In this document: positions 11,140 through 24,391 of the stretch, in pieces
Position numbering within the stretch: the stretch's first letter is position 1
Layout: every line of letters begins with the position of its first letter
From: Epiperipatus broadwayi
Taxonomy: Eukaryota > Onychophora > Udeonychophora > Euonychophora > Peripatidae
Assembly (NCBI GenBank): GCA_028023455.1
Contig: JAQFVV010006336.1
Location: 436,001-500,000, forward strand
Length of the DNA: 64,000 nucleotides
Direction: 5' to 3'
Notes under the pieces: model-generated
The model's input: the letters and a program-made list of their open reading frames with translations, nothing else
Told to the model about the DNA's origin: nothing
The model's database searches: none
Made by a program: the position numbers and the translations under genes

Positions 11140-13980
11140 TGATGATGATGATAATAATATCATATATGTAATAATAGTGTATCTAATATGTTATAATAGT
11201 GATGATGATACCAGCCGCTATCAATAAACTCACAACAATAAATTCATCCTTATAAACTTATAGGCATCTATTAAAATTATCTATTTCATACTGGGATTTA
11301 ATAATACTAATGGTGATGATTGTCACCATGAATCTTCTTGCTAATATTCAATTTGCTATAACCCCTATTTACTAAAATATTCATTACGCTAAGCGTTAAA
11401 TTTAATGATTATAATTTATTAATGATGATTGATGGATCATAACTTTATATAGTATTATTTGAAACATTTTTAACTAATAACATGATATCCATCTTTGATG
11501 AGGATGATCTAAATTCATGGACACAACACAATTTTAGCTTTCTATGTTGAACTATAATTATCAAAATTTGGTTATTCTAAAGCATAATCCTTAAATACTT
11601 AAATATCAACATTCTAGTTTACCTATTATTTTGCGGCTAATATTTGCAAGTGTTGCTCAATATATATACGAATGTATACTTAATACTGGAGAATGATGAT
11701 GAATTAAAATGATAGAATTAAGACAAAAAAAAAATACAATATTCTTAATAATAACTCGAAACAATTAAGATATATAATTATATTTTATTAACACTACTAC
11801 TCTTTCTTTCCTTCTTTAAAGTAAATGAAATTAAATAAATGGCTTATTAATATAAAAATTCATATAAGTATAAGCAAATAAACTTAATATATATAGGTTT
11901 GTCCTTCTTGTTCTCAAAATAAGCGACTTAAATCAATATTAAAAAAAATACATATTCTATAAATGCTTATTTAAGATTTTCTTCTTATCATTCATAAAAT
12001 AAATTTCAGGTGTAACTTGTATATGTCATTTCATTTCCATTCAAATGTATGCCTACTTTTTAATTTACCATTTTAAACTAATCATATATAACCTATTCTT
12101 TGATGTGTTTGGATAAGCAGTTATACATTCAGTTCGGTAATGTTACATATATGTTTAAAATGTATACCCATAAATTACTATATAAAAATATCTTTTTCTT
12201 TTGGACCTTATAGCGAAAGAAAATAAAATACATATATTAATTTTTAATATGCAACAAGATAAAATAAAAATAAAAAACATTATAAATGCATATATCTATA
12301 GGTTGCTCATTATCATTAACAACTGAAGAACAATTAAAAAAAAAACATTTCAACATTACAATATATAATAAAAAAAAATAATGAAAAATTTAAGTTTAAA
12401 GATTTAAACTATGTTTGTGCTATGTTGTGAAATATTGCAAATAACTATAGATAAACAAGTCTTTAATGTTTCTGTATCAAAAAGAAAATTGCTTCACCAT
12501 AAATTAAGGTTTACTTTTAATAAGTAAAAGAATAAAATCGGTTAAAAAAGTTCATATTTACCCATCTACTTTTTACTTCTTATTAATGTCCTGAATTTGA
12601 ATTTTCAGTTGTTTTCTTTGTCACCAAAAACAAAAAAAAGTTTTGCGATACTTTTAAGATAATGGAATCAATTGACTTTGCTTGTTTCTTCAATTCCATT
12701 ATTATTCACTGTTGATTGGCTTCCTTCTACCATTTAAAAAAAGTTATTATAAGTACTTTGAATAAGTAGGTACCGGTGGATTTGTTGTCTCTCTCCTTTA
12801 AAAAATAATTGCTGTTGACACTTTAGATGATTGAGGTAAATCAACAAAAATTTGATTTATGGCTTCAAACTTGGTTCTACATGGCTGTTATAGATTTTCT
12901 TTTCCTCCTATTTCCTCTTCTCCATTCATTCGAAGGTAATGAGCTTTTAATAAGCCAGGAACTAGAAACAAAGCATTCCATATAGCTTGTGTGGTTGGCT
13001 TTAAAATCTATCATTTTGTTGGTTATTACTGGATACATGACTTCATAGACAGATCAGCGATTTTGACTCATTCTGTATTAACCAGGAAGCAGAAAAAATG
13101 GTTTAGCAATGCAGAGGCAATTATTATGTAACCAAATATGTTAATATCATTTTTATAATTATTACTAACTTCTCATAAATTCAAACTTGTTCAATTTCTC
13201 TCTCTTCTTTAATATTGCTGGAAATTGCTTTATATCAACGACATTTCATTTGTCTTTTTTTTTCAACTTTCAAAGAGTGAGAAAAAAAATTAAAGCGTTC
13301 ACTCTCTTTTAAAAAAAAATCATCAGAGCTTACATTTCTGCTGAAGAATAATAACAAGGAAGGACCATGAGTTGAGTCTCAAAATAATAATAATAATTTA
13401 ACTGATCATCTCTCTAAAAAATTTATGATGACTGCTCATCTCTCTAAAAAATTTATGATTAACTGATTAAAAAAATTGTTTCAATCATTTATATCGCGAA
13501 TTTCAACCAAAGAAAGAAAAAAACATCTGGAAATCTTTATCTTAAAAAAAAATCAAAGCTTCACAAGTTTGATGGTCACAATCAATGACGACTTATAATT
13601 GATCGCCATCGTTATCTACATCAAAGCACCTCTTTTGTAAAAATAATCTTAAGATACAGATAACAATAAAGCTGGCCATCTATAGCCATCAGGAATAAGT
13701 GTAAAAGCATCTTTGTGTTTGTACAGATGTATTCATTGTGTCACACGTGTACATTTTTTTATCTCCTTATCTAACAATCTTAATTGCCTTATTTCACACT
13801 TTTCTGATTTACTCTATTTTAACAAAATGAAAGTTAAATAAATTTAACACATATTATTTAATAAAAAAAAATGTTATATAATAAATCACAAAACTGCTTA
13901 TTCACAATAATAAATCTATACATATAAATCTCTGTATGTATATAAGAGAAAAAAAAAATTTTTTTTTTTTAAATGATTGA
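11140..13980. other. AT-rich non-coding stretch
   Basis: It contains GAT/AAT-rich simple sequence near 11140-11160 and scattered poly-A runs. Around 12600-13100 composition is slightly less biased, but no frame is protein-like. I see no RNA gene. Confidence 0.55.
13401..13460. repeat. 30-bp tandem duplication
   Basis: Two copies of a 30-bp unit (ACTG then TCATCTCTCTAAAAAATTTA) lie side by side with two or three differences. Confidence 0.85.
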
Positions 13981-14014
13981 ATACTATATATATATATATA
14001 TCTACAATATATAT

Positions 14015-15157
14015 ATATTGTTGTGGTAATTCAAATTTATGTAAAATTAGTAATTGTTAATAAATATCAGAGTCCACTTTCTGAGAGAAGGAAGGGAGGA
14101 TTTTTATAATTAATAATAGCTTGAGTGGAATTGACTATGTAGTATACTTCCCTAATTTTTCACCTTGGAAGATCTCTCTAAATATTAAATGGCTGCTAAT
14201 GACAGAGTGAATAAATGTCTGGTTAATTTCTGATACTCAATAAAGACTGAGCTGTAATCTGGCTTCATAGCTGCTCACTTATATGTGTATTGATGCTGTG
14301 ACAATCATGTAGCCAAAGATGTCTGAATTTACCAAAAAATAGAATTACACGCAGTGCTGGATATATAATTTGATAAACAGTTCAAGGAATGTGCTTAGAT
14401 TCAAATCTGTCCTTTGCATTATTTAAAAGTCTATTGGAGGAAGTGATGTTGCAAAGCAAGGTGGTATTTAGGTGAAAATAGTTTTTGAATGTTTTGAGGA
14501 GGGCAGGAATGTATCAGAGAATAAACCATGGCCTGGCATCAGAGGGGAATTAGATTAATCTTTCTGTAAAAGTGTTTTATTTTGTTTTTTAGAAGACTGT
14601 GTTTAAATCCAAGATGTGAGGTCATTGGTGTATAATTCTATGTTAGTTTTATAGGAAATTCATATTTGCACAAAGATAATTCACAAAATAGCAACAATGA
14701 AAGGCCTGATAGCTTGTGGGCTTGAGATGTGGTGGATTCTAGATGAATGCATGAAGCCTTGTACTTTTAAAGATTTAATATGCATAGAGTAATAAAGATA
14801 AAGAGACTCTCAGTGTATTGTTAAATTGAGATATTTGAGGCATTTTCAGGAGTCTTCCCATTCCACAGTGAGATACAGTGCAGATTGGCAATGAAAGTTC
14901 ACTTTGATTTCTTGGATAGCTGGTTCTGGATCTATAATGAAAATTTCATTCACATAGCAAAATCTGGCCTATAATCAATGTATGCTGGAATGGTTATCAT
15001 TTCAAAATGATTAATATATAAACTGGAGATGAATCAACATAGAGGGAGACCCATAGACTAATTATCAGACATTTTGTAGTAGTAGCCATTTAAAATTAAT
15101 CATGATATTGTTATTAAGCCAAGAGAAAAGTGCAATAATAAAGTCTATGCATGGCTG
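14015..15157 (-). pseudogene. Penelope-like element copy, minus strand
   Basis: This segment is the diverged reverse complement of 15177-16275 over essentially its whole length. Translated on the minus strand with frame changes, it carries RT pieces such as IQNQLSKKSK (near 14910) and a decayed GIY-YIG region near 14275-14340 (SLAT followed by LSQHQYTYK). Stops and frame breaks are frequent, so it is not functional. The 3' end is lost in a TA-rich microsatellite at 13985-14022. It differs from its partner by many substitutions and small indels, so the two are separate copies and not a fresh inverted duplication. Confidence 0.65.
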
Positions 15158-16280
15158 GGGTTTACTTTATTCACCCACAGCCATGCATAGATTTTATTAT
15201 TACATTTTACTCTTGGCTTAATAACATAATAGGTACTTTCAATAACCATTACAGTAAAATGACTGATGCTCTGGGTGGAGTTATCTTCAGTTTACATTTT
15301 AAGCATCTTGAAAAAGATAGTCATTCCACCATACATTGAGTATCTAACAGACTTTATATGTACTTGCTATGTAAATGACATTTTTTATTATAGATCTAGA
15401 ACCAGCTATCCAAGAAATCAAAGCCAATTTGCCCTAAATCTCATTGTAGAATGAGAAGACTCCTCACAGTGTCTCAAATACCTTGATTTAGTAATGGACA
15501 GGGAATCTTTTCACCTTGACTATTCTATGCACCTTAAATTTTAGAAGTACATGCTTTCACACATTCAGAATCCACCACACCTCAAACCCACAAGCTATCA
15601 GATCTTTCATCATTTCTATTTGCAAACAATTTTTATGCAAATACAAATCTTCCTGTAAAACCAATATTGAATTATACACTAATGACCTCATAGCAGTTGG
15701 ATTTAAACATAGCTTTCTAAAAAACTAAAATAAAATGCTTTTACAGAATATTAACCCTAACTGCCCCCTTCAATGACAGGCCATGGTTTCTTCTTTCATA
15801 CATTTTTATCCTCACCACATACATACTATCTTGCTTTCTACACTCCCTTCTCTAATAGATCTTAATAATACAAAGGACAGACTTGAACCAGATCTCACCT
15901 CTTGCACTGTTTATGGAATTAAATGTGCCTGCATGGATGTAATTCTATTTATTTTGGTGAATCCTAGGAATCTTTGGCTACATGATTGTCACAGCACAAA
16001 TACACATATGAAGGTAGCTACCAAGCCAGATTGCAGCTGTGTTTTTTGAGCATCAGAAATTGGGCAATTGTTCACTCTGTCTTCAGCAGCCATTCAGTAT
16101 ATTGAGAGAGAATAAACTCAAGGTGAAAAATTTGGAAAAAATACTACATAGAAATTTCACTCATGCTACTATTAATTGTAAAGATTCATTCTCCCCCCCT
16201 CCTCTCCAGAAAGTGGACTCTCTGATACTTATAAACACTCTCTAATTTTACATAAATTTGAATTTCCACAACAATATATA
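14015..16280. repeat. Head-to-head inverted repeat formed by two PLE copies
   Basis: Arms 14015-15157 and 15177-16275 meet at a short spacer around 15158-15176. The junction is itself palindromic (CATGGCTG on one side, CAGCCATG on the other). The 5' parts face each other and the 3' parts point outward. PLE copies are known to occur with long terminal repeats in direct or inverted arrangement, which fits this layout. Confidence 0.75.
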
Positions 16281-16600
16281 TACTTACACACACTCTCACT
16301 CCAACACTTCACAATTTATTTCAGCTTTGAATATGAGAGTATTATAACTCTCAAAAGCATTCAACCATATTTTGTTATTTTAACTGGGAAGAAAAAACTT
16401 CTTTTCAGTTGCATATGAGCACACAATTTAATCTATTATTTCGATTAATTTCATTTTTTATATTTTATGGTATTATTTAGATAGTTATGTATTTTATTTT
16501 GTTTCATTTTATCATAGCTTTGAAGAAGACTGCAGGACAATCGAAACATGAGATTGAATGTTCATGTATGTACAATAAAAAGTTTTTTTTGCTAAAAAGT
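15177..16600 (+). pseudogene. Penelope-like element copy, plus strand (RT and GIY-YIG)
   Basis: In order, the broken frames give a region resembling the PLE motif before the catalytic box (KMTDALGGVIF near 15260). A damaged catalytic motif follows, with YVNDIFYYR near 15368 where PLEs usually have an Asp-Asp pair. Next come YLDLVMDRESFHL near 15480 and a GIY-YIG endonuclease at about 15920-16010 (YGIKCAC, then NSIYFGES, ESLAT and LSQHKYTYEG). The conserved YIG has become YFG, and frameshifts separate the blocks. A C-terminal piece KKTAGQSKHEIEC lies at about 16528-16560, followed by a CAATAAAA signal near 16573. This is a dead copy of an endonuclease-bearing PLE. Confidence 0.7.
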
Positions 16601-17390
16601 GTTCAGTAGAATGGATTAATTTATTAACAAGAACAATTTATCTGAGATTTTATTACAAAGGAAAGTATAATTCTGATCCAAATAATAATTTCTTTTAAAA
16701 GCAGTAGAAGATAAATTAAAAGAAAAAAGATGCAAATACAAAAAAATTAGAATCAGGGATAGAAATTATTCATTATTGCTTGAATTACAATAAGATATTC
16801 CATCTAAATATGATCAAATACAATCATGAGACAAGCTGATGATATACTTGGCAATTAAGTTTTATTGTTTACTCAACATCTCTTAATTTAGGACGACAAA
16901 TTCCATTGTTATTACTTCTCTTACATTTTCTATTTTGTTACATTTTTTCTGCAAAATACTATTACCTGGATTTTATTTCTTTTTATAAATTATTTTTTTC
17001 TCTTATATTTAATCCTGTGCAGTTTAGTGCAAAAGTTAATGACTAAAGAGCTAATGTTTGTTGTAATCAAAAATGAATCTTTCACTTTTACTGCTAGACA
17101 TCACATCAATTCCTGAGAAACTAAGCATTCATTTATATTTCTGTTATAAATAATTATTGTTTTTTAAATGCAATGATAACTTCAATTATATTAAAATTTC
17201 CATTTTTTAAATTTTTACTAACTTGACTGGCAAAACATCTATCATTGTTTTTTATCTTTTATTTTATAAAGCATGTTTAATTTTCTTGGAAATTGGATGA
17301 ATATGTTTGTAAAATAAATTTTTACAAAAAAAAAAGAAGTAATCACTATAATTACTACATCTTCTGAATTGCCAAGAATTTTTTTAAAAA
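16601..17390. other. AT-rich non-coding stretch
   Basis: Nothing recognisable is seen. An A10 run near 17326-17335 precedes the LINE relic that follows. Confidence 0.5.
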
Positions 17391-17394
17391 GTGA

Positions 17395-18870
17395 GAAATA
17401 CAAGTAAATCTATGAAGATGGAAAAACTTCAAAAAATGATGGAGCTATTATTGATTTATTAAAAAAAGCATATGAAAAAAAAATGTTGGAAAACTATGTA
17501 CCACATGACTAAGTGATAAAGATATGCTATATGATTGGAAGAATGCAGTAATATTGATATCTAAGAAAAGTGAAAAAGAAGATATTAAAAATTTCAGTTC
17601 TAAAAGTCTTCTATCAATTCTCTACATGTCTTTACCATGAGTTACAACTCATCTGCAGCAGTCTGGATTAAAACCAACCAAAAGAATCAGCTTTATTTAA
17701 GAGTGGTTTTAGAACAGTGAATCACATCTAAATTTTGAGAGAATTAGAGAAAAAAAATCAATGAATATTTGTAGATTATGAAAAGGCATTGATTATATTA
17801 GCATTTCCACATTTCTTTCTTTCATCTTCCTTTTATCATTATAACAATGCTTATTTCATTTTATATTTGATCAATCTATTAACTAACTAGCAGTCTTTGA
17901 ATTCTAAATTGAAACTGCCAATTTGATCAAGAATAAAATAATATATGCATTGTTGTAATGATAAAAGAAAGGTGGGTTAATTTAATAATTTCTACATTTA
18001 TTAAAATTTTGGACATCAAAATATAGATCCAGAGTACTATTTATTATACTCTGAAAAATATTTATCAGAATACAATAGCAATGATTATATTATATCGCAG
18101 CACTAAAAAAATATATTAATAAAAGGGTGCAACATAATAATTTCATATCTCCAAAATTTTTATAGCAGTTTTAGAAATATTTTGTGATTAAAATGAAAAG
18201 CAGTAAAAATATGTAGGGATTATTTAGGTCATCCAAATTTTGCAGTCTTGGAGTTGTTTTGGAAATTAATATTTTAAAGTTGCAGAAAATAATGCAAGAC
18301 TTATCAGATGAAAATAGATTTTTTCAAAAAATGAAAATAAATATTGATATATGAATTGGAAAAAGTTAACAATTATAAATATTTTTTGGTCAGACTAAAA
18401 GAATGAAATTAATCATAAAATTAGACTTGAATGAAGTGCTTTTGGTGGACATAATATAATACTGAAAATGAATGTGTCTATGCTACTGAAAAAGATTTTG
18501 ATATATTTTACCAGGTCTTATTTATAGATCTGAGAATTAGAAACTTAATAAAAGTGCAATGTAAAGACTTCAAACCACTTGATAAAGTATATAGATATGA
18601 ATGTTAACGGTGACAAGAAAGAATTAAAAATTAAATATTTGAGTGAAAAAACCCCCCAGGTATAACTAATATCTTTAAAAATGTTGAGATGGTAAAAGAT
18701 CTAGAAAATGATCCCATGAGAAAAGATTGGGATGAAAAATAAGCAAAATTATCAGTATGATTTGGAAAAGAGAAACTGTGGATTGAAGAAATTAAATTAA
18801 ACTTAGAGATACCCGAAAATGATAATTCTAAAATATATTCATCATCATCATCAATATTATTATTCCAATA
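17395..18870 (+). pseudogene. RTE-type LINE relic (reverse transcriptase and C-terminus)
   Basis: Broken frames follow the order of an RTE-clade non-LTR retrotransposon. WKNA and LISKKSEKEDIKNFS lie near 17537-17600, and a VDYEKA-like block near 17770-17790. The region that should hold the FADD catalytic box is decayed near 18230-18290. SAFGGHN lies near 18435-18455, and a C-terminal GDKKELKIKYLSEKT block near 18610-18650. The family encodes an APE endonuclease plus RT, but only the RT and the tail remain. Stops occur every few dozen codons. The sequence ends near a short (ATC)n tract at 18838-18852, which may be the simple-repeat 3' tail. The call rests on motif order, not on any intact frame. 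Confidence 0.7.
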
Positions 18871-18879
18871 CTGAATACA

Positions 18880-19305
18880 TTTTCATTTCTTCTCATAATA
18901 CCCATTCTTACCAATAATACTTCCTGAATAATACTTCCTTTCTCTTTTTTATCATTTATATTCAACATACACAGAAAAGAATTATTGATAAACACACACA
19001 AGTACTACACACCTCTAAATATGCACACATTCATTTTAGTCAATTGTACTTTTTTATTTATATACTAATCAGCTACTACAGTGCAGGACTATCTATAAAG
19101 TCTTTGATTTTGATTTATAAATCTTCTTGCCATGTGCAATTTAGGATACTGATAGAATAGATTATGTTTTATTCAAAGATCTTTTTTGTCAAATAAATGT
19201 ATATTTTCTGATCTCATTCATTCATTTTATATTAAGAATTTTCAGTACCAATTTAATAAGTGCCCTATGACATTTTGTATACTAGAGGAAACCCCAAAAT
19301 CTCTG
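18880..19305. other. AT-rich non-coding stretch
   Basis: It contains only simple sequence and chance frames. Confidence 0.5.
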
Positions 19306-19309
19306 CTGA

Positions 19310-21790
19310 CATAACTAAACAATAAAGGATGTTAGATAATTCCTCCAAAAGTAATAATAATGTATTCCATATAAAATTATCTAGTTCACATAAAATTTGC
19401 AGTTTACATGAACTAAAAAATCAAATAACTCTTGAAATCAAATATCAAAAGTAGTAATTAGGCAATGTTAAAAAAATTAACTTAATCACATAATCAAAAA
19501 AATCAAGCAACTCTAGAAATCAAATATAAAAAAAATGAATAATTATGAAATAACCAAAAAAAAAAATATTAAAAATGCTAGTAATTAGGAAATGATCAAA
19601 AACTTAGTGTAATAAAAATTAAAAACAGCATGGAAGTATTTTACTTTTGAAATATGGCAGCATAGGTATGGCAGTAAAAAATTGCCTAAACTAACACAAA
19701 AATTAATGAATGGCAAACAGGCTGATTTTAATTTGCATAAAAAAGTTCAAATTTTCTGTCTGTAAACTAAAAAATTTTACTTTTAAAATATGGTAGCAAC
19801 AATGTGTTTATGTTAGTATTAAGTATGACAGTTAAAAAATGAAGTGACAAAAAATTAGCATAATCATATGATGAAAAAAAAAATTACCATTAAAATCAAA
19901 TATCAAAACACATTATGCTGTAAATATTAATAACTAAAAAATGACAAAAAATTTAGCAGAATCACTTGTCCACATTATTGAAAATAGAAAGTATTAAAAT
20001 CCAAAACACTACATTTATTGTGTTAAATGAAAAAAAAAAGTAGAGATTAACAAAGTATTTTAATTTTACAATTAATAAGTATCATATTTTAAATGCCATC
20101 AAATGTTCAATTATGAGAGATATAGTAAAAAAGATTAAAGTATAGTTGTAGTATACAGAAAAAAGTATATAACTAATGAATTCAATCATGAAAAAAAGTA
20201 TGCTGAAATGAAAGTGTTTTGATTTTATAATTAACTTGCATTATATTTTAAATGTTATCAAATGTTCAATTATGAGAGAAATATTATTAACAAACATAAG
20301 CTGCATATAATAATATCTGTCTAAAAATCAACATAAAGTGAGTACTCCCATGTAATTATTGTAAGGATTTCATTCATGCAAACATTTCTATTACTTAAAA
20401 ATTATAAACATTTTAATGCTTGTTTTTAATTTTCTGTTGGATACTGTTTTTACTGCTCTCAAAAAATAAGTCAAAGGTGAGCCCTTTGGAATAACAGAGT
20501 GACACCAGTCACCAAATAAATTTTTTACCTCCTATTCCTTTTATCTGTCTATCACATGAATCCATAATACATCATGGTGCTTACAGGTATTGAGTTAATA
20601 TAAAATCTATTTTAATTTTTAACAATTAGTATGAAATATAAATTTAAGATTTGTTCCTTCTAACATTAATTTTAATATTTAATAAAGCATTAAGTATTTA
20701 TATATGTTTTTTATGTTCAAGAGTTTATATTGGTTTATAATTTGTTTGTTTTTATTTTTTAATCAGTGTAATATGATTATATACTTTTAACTTTATTATT
20801 TATTATATGTGGCTTATGTTCATTAGTAATATTACTTTCATAATTAAAAATGATCATATTTAAAATGTGATGCATGTTAATTGTCAAATTAAAATACTTT
20901 TGGTTTAGCATATTTTTTTTAATAAATGAATTCATTAGTTATGCATTTCTTTCTGTATTATACTGTTATAGCATAGGCTTTTATTATATGTCTTATAGTT
21001 GAACATTTGATAACATTTAAAACATGATGTTTATTAATTGGAAAATTAAAACACATTCATGTCAGTACATTTTTTTTTAATAATTGAATTTGTTAGTTAT
21101 GTACTCTTTTCTGTAATCTGCCATTGTATCTTAGGATTTTATTATATGTCTTGTAACTAAACATTTAATGACATTTAAATGTGATGCTGTCAATTGTAAA
21201 ATTTAAATATTTTGTAAAACTAAGTATTTTTGAATGTCGATATGTGATTATGCTATTTTTTTGCCACTTCCTAATTACTAATATTTGCAATGTGTTGTTT
21301 TTTGATATTTGATTTTGATAGTAATTTCATTTTCTTAGATGATGTGATTATGCTAATTTTTGGTCAAATTCTAATTACTAATATTTGCTACATATTGTTT
21401 TTTTTGCATTCTTTTTATTGCCATACTTAACATTAATGTGAACACATGGTTGCTATCATATATTAAAACAAAATGCTTTAGTTTACAAACAAGAAATTTG
21501 AACTTTTTTGTGTATTAAAATTTGCTGTTAAAAAAACAACATTATGTGGATTTGTTTTTGTTTTTTGTTAATTGTAAAATTAAAATACTTTAGTTTAAGT
21601 ACATTTAATTTTTGTATAGTTTATTCAATTTTTTTTTTACTGCTATATTACATTAATGTGTGCACATGTTCACATTCTTACACCATATTTTAAAAGTGAA
21701 ATAAATGAGCATTGTTTTTACTTTTTTCCTTAAGCTAATTTTTCTTGTCATTTTCTAATCATTAATATTTGCTAAATATTATTTTTTGAT
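19310..21790. repeat. Large diverged fold-back (about 1-kb arms) with modular internal repeats
   Basis: The left arm (about 19310-20300) and right arm (about 20830-21790) are diverged reverse complements. Two kinds of repeated module are seen in each arm. One carries ATCAAATATCAAAA followed by GTAATTAGG-AATG and TTAGCATAATCA, seen near 19430, 19500 and 19880 and inverted near 21240 and 21340. The other carries TTTAAATG-TATCAAATGTTCAA, seen near 20090 and 20250 and inverted near 21000 and 21170. Paired blocks around AAAAAGTTCAAATTT (19742) and its complement (21490) confirm the alignment. The central spacer (about 20330-20800) is unpaired. It has no coding capacity. It resembles modular fold-back transposons, but the family is not identified. 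Confidence 0.65.
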
Positions 21791-21794
21791 ATTT

Positions 21795-21816
21795 GGGGAT
21801 AGGGGTGAGGGATGGG
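21795..21816 (+). other. G-quadruplex motif
   Basis: Four runs of three or more G (21795-21798, 21802-21805, 21809-21811, 21814-21816) are separated by loops of 2-3 bases. This meets the usual G3+N1-7 pattern on the plus strand. It stands immediately outside the right arm of the large fold-back, in DNA that otherwise lacks G-runs. Confidence 0.8.
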
Positions 21817-22385
21817 ATGGTCGTTGTTCAAAATGGCATAGAGCATTTACCAAATAAATTGGTATTGGATTTTTCTAGGCAATTTTTTGAAATCCATTTC
21901 AAAAAGAGAACTATAAATAATAATCAAATGATTTATTTTTGGAGTTTATAAAAGTTTGAATACCAAAACTAACACTAGGAAACACAATTAACAGATCTTG
22001 ATACCCAGAGACTGCTAATCTACTATTAAACTGAATCCATGGTGCAGTGGCCTATCATTTTTTAAAATTTATATTTTCTACTCATTCAAATTTTCCCTTT
22101 ATAAATATAACAGTGGCTTGCTTATGTCAATAGTTTCACACAGTCATTCAGACTAATAATTTTTTCCTCATTATCATAAGTTGAAAAATAAAATAAAACT
22201 ATTAACTCTGGAATAATCAACCATAGGTTAGATAAAGTGTATTTGGCTTTTTGATTAAACATACATTGTTTTATGCGAAAGGGATTGAGCATTTTTGAAG
22301 TATTTCAAAAAATATATTAGCAACCATATTGATAAATGAAGTGAATAATCGAAAGATTAATTACATGGAAGGTCAAGTGATATTT
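21817..22385. other. AT-rich non-coding stretch
   Basis: Nothing recognisable is seen. Confidence 0.5.
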
Positions 22386-22459
22386 GAGCACGAGCTCCGA
22401 CCCATGAATCTTTAGCGTTAGTCTGACAATTTATTACTATGCTAAATCACATAGCGCGC
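22386..22459 (-). repeat. Decayed tRNA-like sequence (possible SINE head)
   Basis: On the minus strand a 74-nt segment contains an A-box-like TTAGCATAGTAATAAAT, an anticodon-arm-like GTCAGACTAACGCTAAAG and a B-box-like GGGTCGGAGCTC at tRNA spacing. The acceptor stem does not pair and the T-arm relies on wobble pairs, so it is not a working tRNA gene. It stands out as a balanced-composition island. A SINE head or an old tRNA pseudogene are both possible. Confidence 0.35.
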
Positions 22460-23974
22460 ATCCATAAATGAGATTAGTTGACTAAGTATTTATTTTTTTT
22501 AAATATCGTGCGTACAGATATATTTTTATTATATATATTGAAAATATTTAGGTACTTCTTATTTTTATATCATAAATAATTATTGAACTATACTGTACTG
22601 TTCTTTTGTTGTTGCATAATTTATTCTTTTACATAAGATATATTATTTAAGTTTGAAGATAATAATAATATTAACAACAACTGCCAAAAACAAATAAATT
22701 TAACGATAAATTATTTCAGATAGATTCAAAAGAATCTTTTGTGAGAAAACTGTTTTGACAGATTACTGTTCATCTTTGTTTTTCTACTCTTGATAGCTTT
22801 TGAAGTAAGGCATCATAATGGAGCCATTTAGCCGACTGCTTTGTCTTATTTATACAGTTATATTACGACTATGCAAGCTAAAAACACACTAAAGCTGAAT
22901 CTCTCTTCTCTTTTAAATCAATTTAGATCTATCTTCTAGCTAAATAAAAGCCTACAGTTGAAAAGATAAATAAATAAAAGAGTGGAAAACGAATGGGATT
23001 ATTAACTCAAAACATTATCTGATTTTATTTTTTTTGTACTTTCTAAAAAGAGAGAGAAAGAGAGAGAGAGAGAGAAACCTTATTAAAATAAAAATATAGA
23101 AAACTAAAAAAAAAAAAACTAAATGATAAAATCATTCAAATATACTTTGCAAATCACTTCACAGTAATTTATACTCTAGAGAAATTTAAATGGTAAAAAT
23201 CTTAAAGAACAAAATCATATTTATACTTCAGTACTATTTTTTTACTTCACCAATTTTTTCTTTTCTTTTTATATATATCTTAACAAGTTGAAAAGATGAG
23301 TAAAAAAGAATCTCATCAATATTTATCTAAAAAAGTTGAGGTAGCAACACTTATAACAAAATTCTGTAGAAATTACAATGTCATAAATTTACTTCTAGAG
23401 ATTGTAATTAAGTTTCAATGGCGAAACTGTTTAAAGAAGAAAAGATTCAAATTCTAATTTTAATTCCTTCACATTCAAATAAACTTTCTTAAATGATTAT
23501 TCATTAATTCATAAATGAAATTCAATGAGAATGTAAGCTGCATGGTAATTTATGCTAAAAGAGTGATTTACAGAATGTAATCAAAAATGACTTTTCAAAA
23601 ATTAAAGTACAGTATTTTAATAAATAAATAGAACTAAAAAACTCTGCAAAGATGAAATTTTAAGACATTAATTAAAATTTAAAAAATAAAAAGAATATGT
23701 TTTCATATTTAAGTTGCAAGAAAGAAAATAATATTCTATTCAATGCATGTCAGAAAAAAGTTTAGAGTTTAAAATTTATTAACTACAGTTTAGTAGATAT
23801 ATTTTTATAATTTTATTATAGGAATGCTAGGCAATACACTGCCTAGATATACATCTAGAATCTTAAATTTACACACAATTTTTTTTTTCATAAAAATACT
23901 TCAAATGTTGTAATTAAAATTTAAATGTATTTAAACATTATTTTTAATTTATTATAAAAATATATTAAAAGAGT
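22460..23974. other. AT-rich non-coding stretch with (GA)n
   Basis: A purine tract of GA repeats lies at 23049-23076. Otherwise only A/T-rich DNA and chance frames are present. Confidence 0.55.
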
Positions 23975-24180
23975 ATCGTGGTAGAATGTTAGTATATCAT
24001 GTCTACAATCCTAGTTCAAATCTAAGCCGAATAAACCTGATTTTTTTTGACCAGTCTTCGTATTTATTTTCCAGATAGATAATATCGAGTTATTCTCCTA
24101 GAGAGTAAAATAGGAGTGATAAACAGTCTCCGACAATTAGCTAACTTGTTGGGTAATGCCTTCTTTTCTTCACAATTCTT
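23972..24180 (+). repeat. tRNA-headed SINE-like sequence
   Basis: An A-box-like GTGGTAGAATGTTAGTA (about 23979-23995) and a B-box-like AGTTCAAATCT (24013-24023) suggest a tRNA-derived head. It is followed by a T8 run and a body that is much less AT-rich than its surroundings (to about 24180). The head resembles tRNA-derived SINE heads known from molluscs, but the alignment is by eye and the short spacing between boxes implies a deletion. A related head may occur at 44851. Confidence 0.4.
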
Positions 24181-24391
24181 CATAAAGGGTTATTAAAGAG
24201 AGCATTGCTCTGTAATGAATTATTTTAAAACTGTTTTTTATATATTAAAATATTTTTATAATAAAAATAATGAACTTTAAAGATGAATAAAATAATTTTA
24301 TAACGGACATAATATTTTATTAAAATATTATCTATATAAATTTATTTTAAGTACAATACTATTAATAAAGTTCTTTAAAATTTGGCAACTT

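Noticed and set aside
15151-16245. Five separate small plus-strand ORFs
   Set aside because: They are pieces of one decayed Penelope-like element in shifting frames, not individual genes.
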